The position numbers were made by a program, and so were the translations under genes. This document shows, in pieces, positions 5,120 to 5,277 of a DNA stretch of 5,277 nucleotides (position 1 is the stretch's first letter; each line of letters opens with the position of its first letter). Source of the stretch: Acidobacteriaceae bacterium. Its GTDB lineage: Bacteria > Acidobacteriota > Terriglobia > Terriglobales > Acidobacteriaceae. The DNA lies in the NCBI GenBank assembly GCA_030838305.1, contig JAUTWY010000531.1:1-5277 (forward strand). The letters run 5' to 3'. Below the pieces are notes generated by a model. That model made no database searches, was not told the DNA's origin, and saw nothing but the letters and a program-made list of their open reading frames with translations.

Positions 5120-5277
5120 ATGGAAACGATCTCTCTCCAAAAGGCGCGAGAACGCACCTCTCCCGGCTCATTGCGAAGGCACGCAGGGGGGAAGAGGTCG
5201 TCATTACCCGAGGTAATCAAACTGGTCGCTTTATTGGCACAGCAGAAAACAGGCGGGAAGCGGATTCCTGGACAATT
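5120..5277 (+). CDS. Phd/YefM-type antitoxin, truncated by the window and internally frameshifted
   Basis: The ATG at 5120, 29 bases after recN, opens METISLQKARER, the beginning of Phd/YefM-type antitoxins (M-x-T-[IV]-x-x-x-x-A-[RK]). The family pattern then continues in another frame at 5158-5223 as LSRLIAKARRG and EEVVITRGNQ. It returns to the first frame from 5225 as VALLAQQKTGGKRIPGQ, where KRxPG is also usual for this family. A net -1 (or +2) change near 5156-5158 and a +1 change near 5221-5225 therefore cancel. The first frame stays open to the window edge but its 22 middle residues (SPGSLRRHAGG...VIKL) are unlike the family. Such antitoxins bind their own operator and neutralise a toxin, often a PIN-domain RNase encoded next; that gene would lie beyond the window. 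The gene may be decayed, or the two shifts may be sequence errors. There is no strong Shine-Dalgarno. Confidence 0.7.
   Translation, partial: METISLQKARERTSPGSLRRHAGGKRSSLPEVIKLVALLAQQKTGGKRIPGQ

Noticed and set aside
1..5277. CRISPR array, tRNA, rRNA or insertion sequence
   Set aside because: No spaced direct repeats, cloverleaf-like structure, rRNA-like stretch, transposase frame or terminal inverted repeats were seen.

Overview
The window reads as ordinary chromosomal DNA from a moderately GC-rich Gram-negative bacterium. A Tol envelope system is present, which implies an outer membrane. The compact TolA-like protein with Lys/Pro and Gly-rich linkers, together with the RecN sequence style, fits Acidobacteriota best. 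That assignment is inferred from familiarity with such proteins; no marker gene in the window proves it.

Left half, minus strand (2307 down to 1): a Tol cluster transcribed right to left. tolQ and tolR overlap by one base (TGATG), tolR and the tolA/tonB-like gene overlap by 17 bases, and after a 212-base gap comes the beginning of tolB, whose first 61 codons are in the window. TolQ and TolR would form the proton-driven inner-membrane motor. The TolA-like protein would carry the force across the periplasm, and TolB would be the periplasmic partner working with Pal at the outer membrane. A TATAAT box lies just upstream of tolQ, and a weaker promoter candidate lies in front of tolB.

Middle, plus strand (2341-3220): a 216-base divergent intergenic region, then a PRC-barrel protein of 214 residues with a very strong Shine-Dalgarno. 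It has its own promoter candidate (TGGACA, 17 bp, TATACC), overlapped by a perfect 7-bp inverted repeat that could be an operator. A textbook terminator hairpin with a UUCG loop closes this single-gene unit.

Right half, plus strand (3221-5277): recN, the SMC-like DNA repair ATPase, probably starting at a GTG at 3327. It carries about 30 additional residues between its ABC signature and Walker B motifs. The DNA coding part of that stretch looks like a worn copy of a widespread palindromic repeat (TTCGACAAGCTCAGG type). Just after recN begins a Phd/YefM-type antitoxin whose family-like sequence switches reading frame twice, so that about 22 residues in the middle are out of frame. The window ends inside this gene.

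I found no wholly new system. The points most worth checking are the repeat-derived insertion in RecN, the doubly frameshifted antitoxin, and the palindrome over the PRC-barrel promoter.
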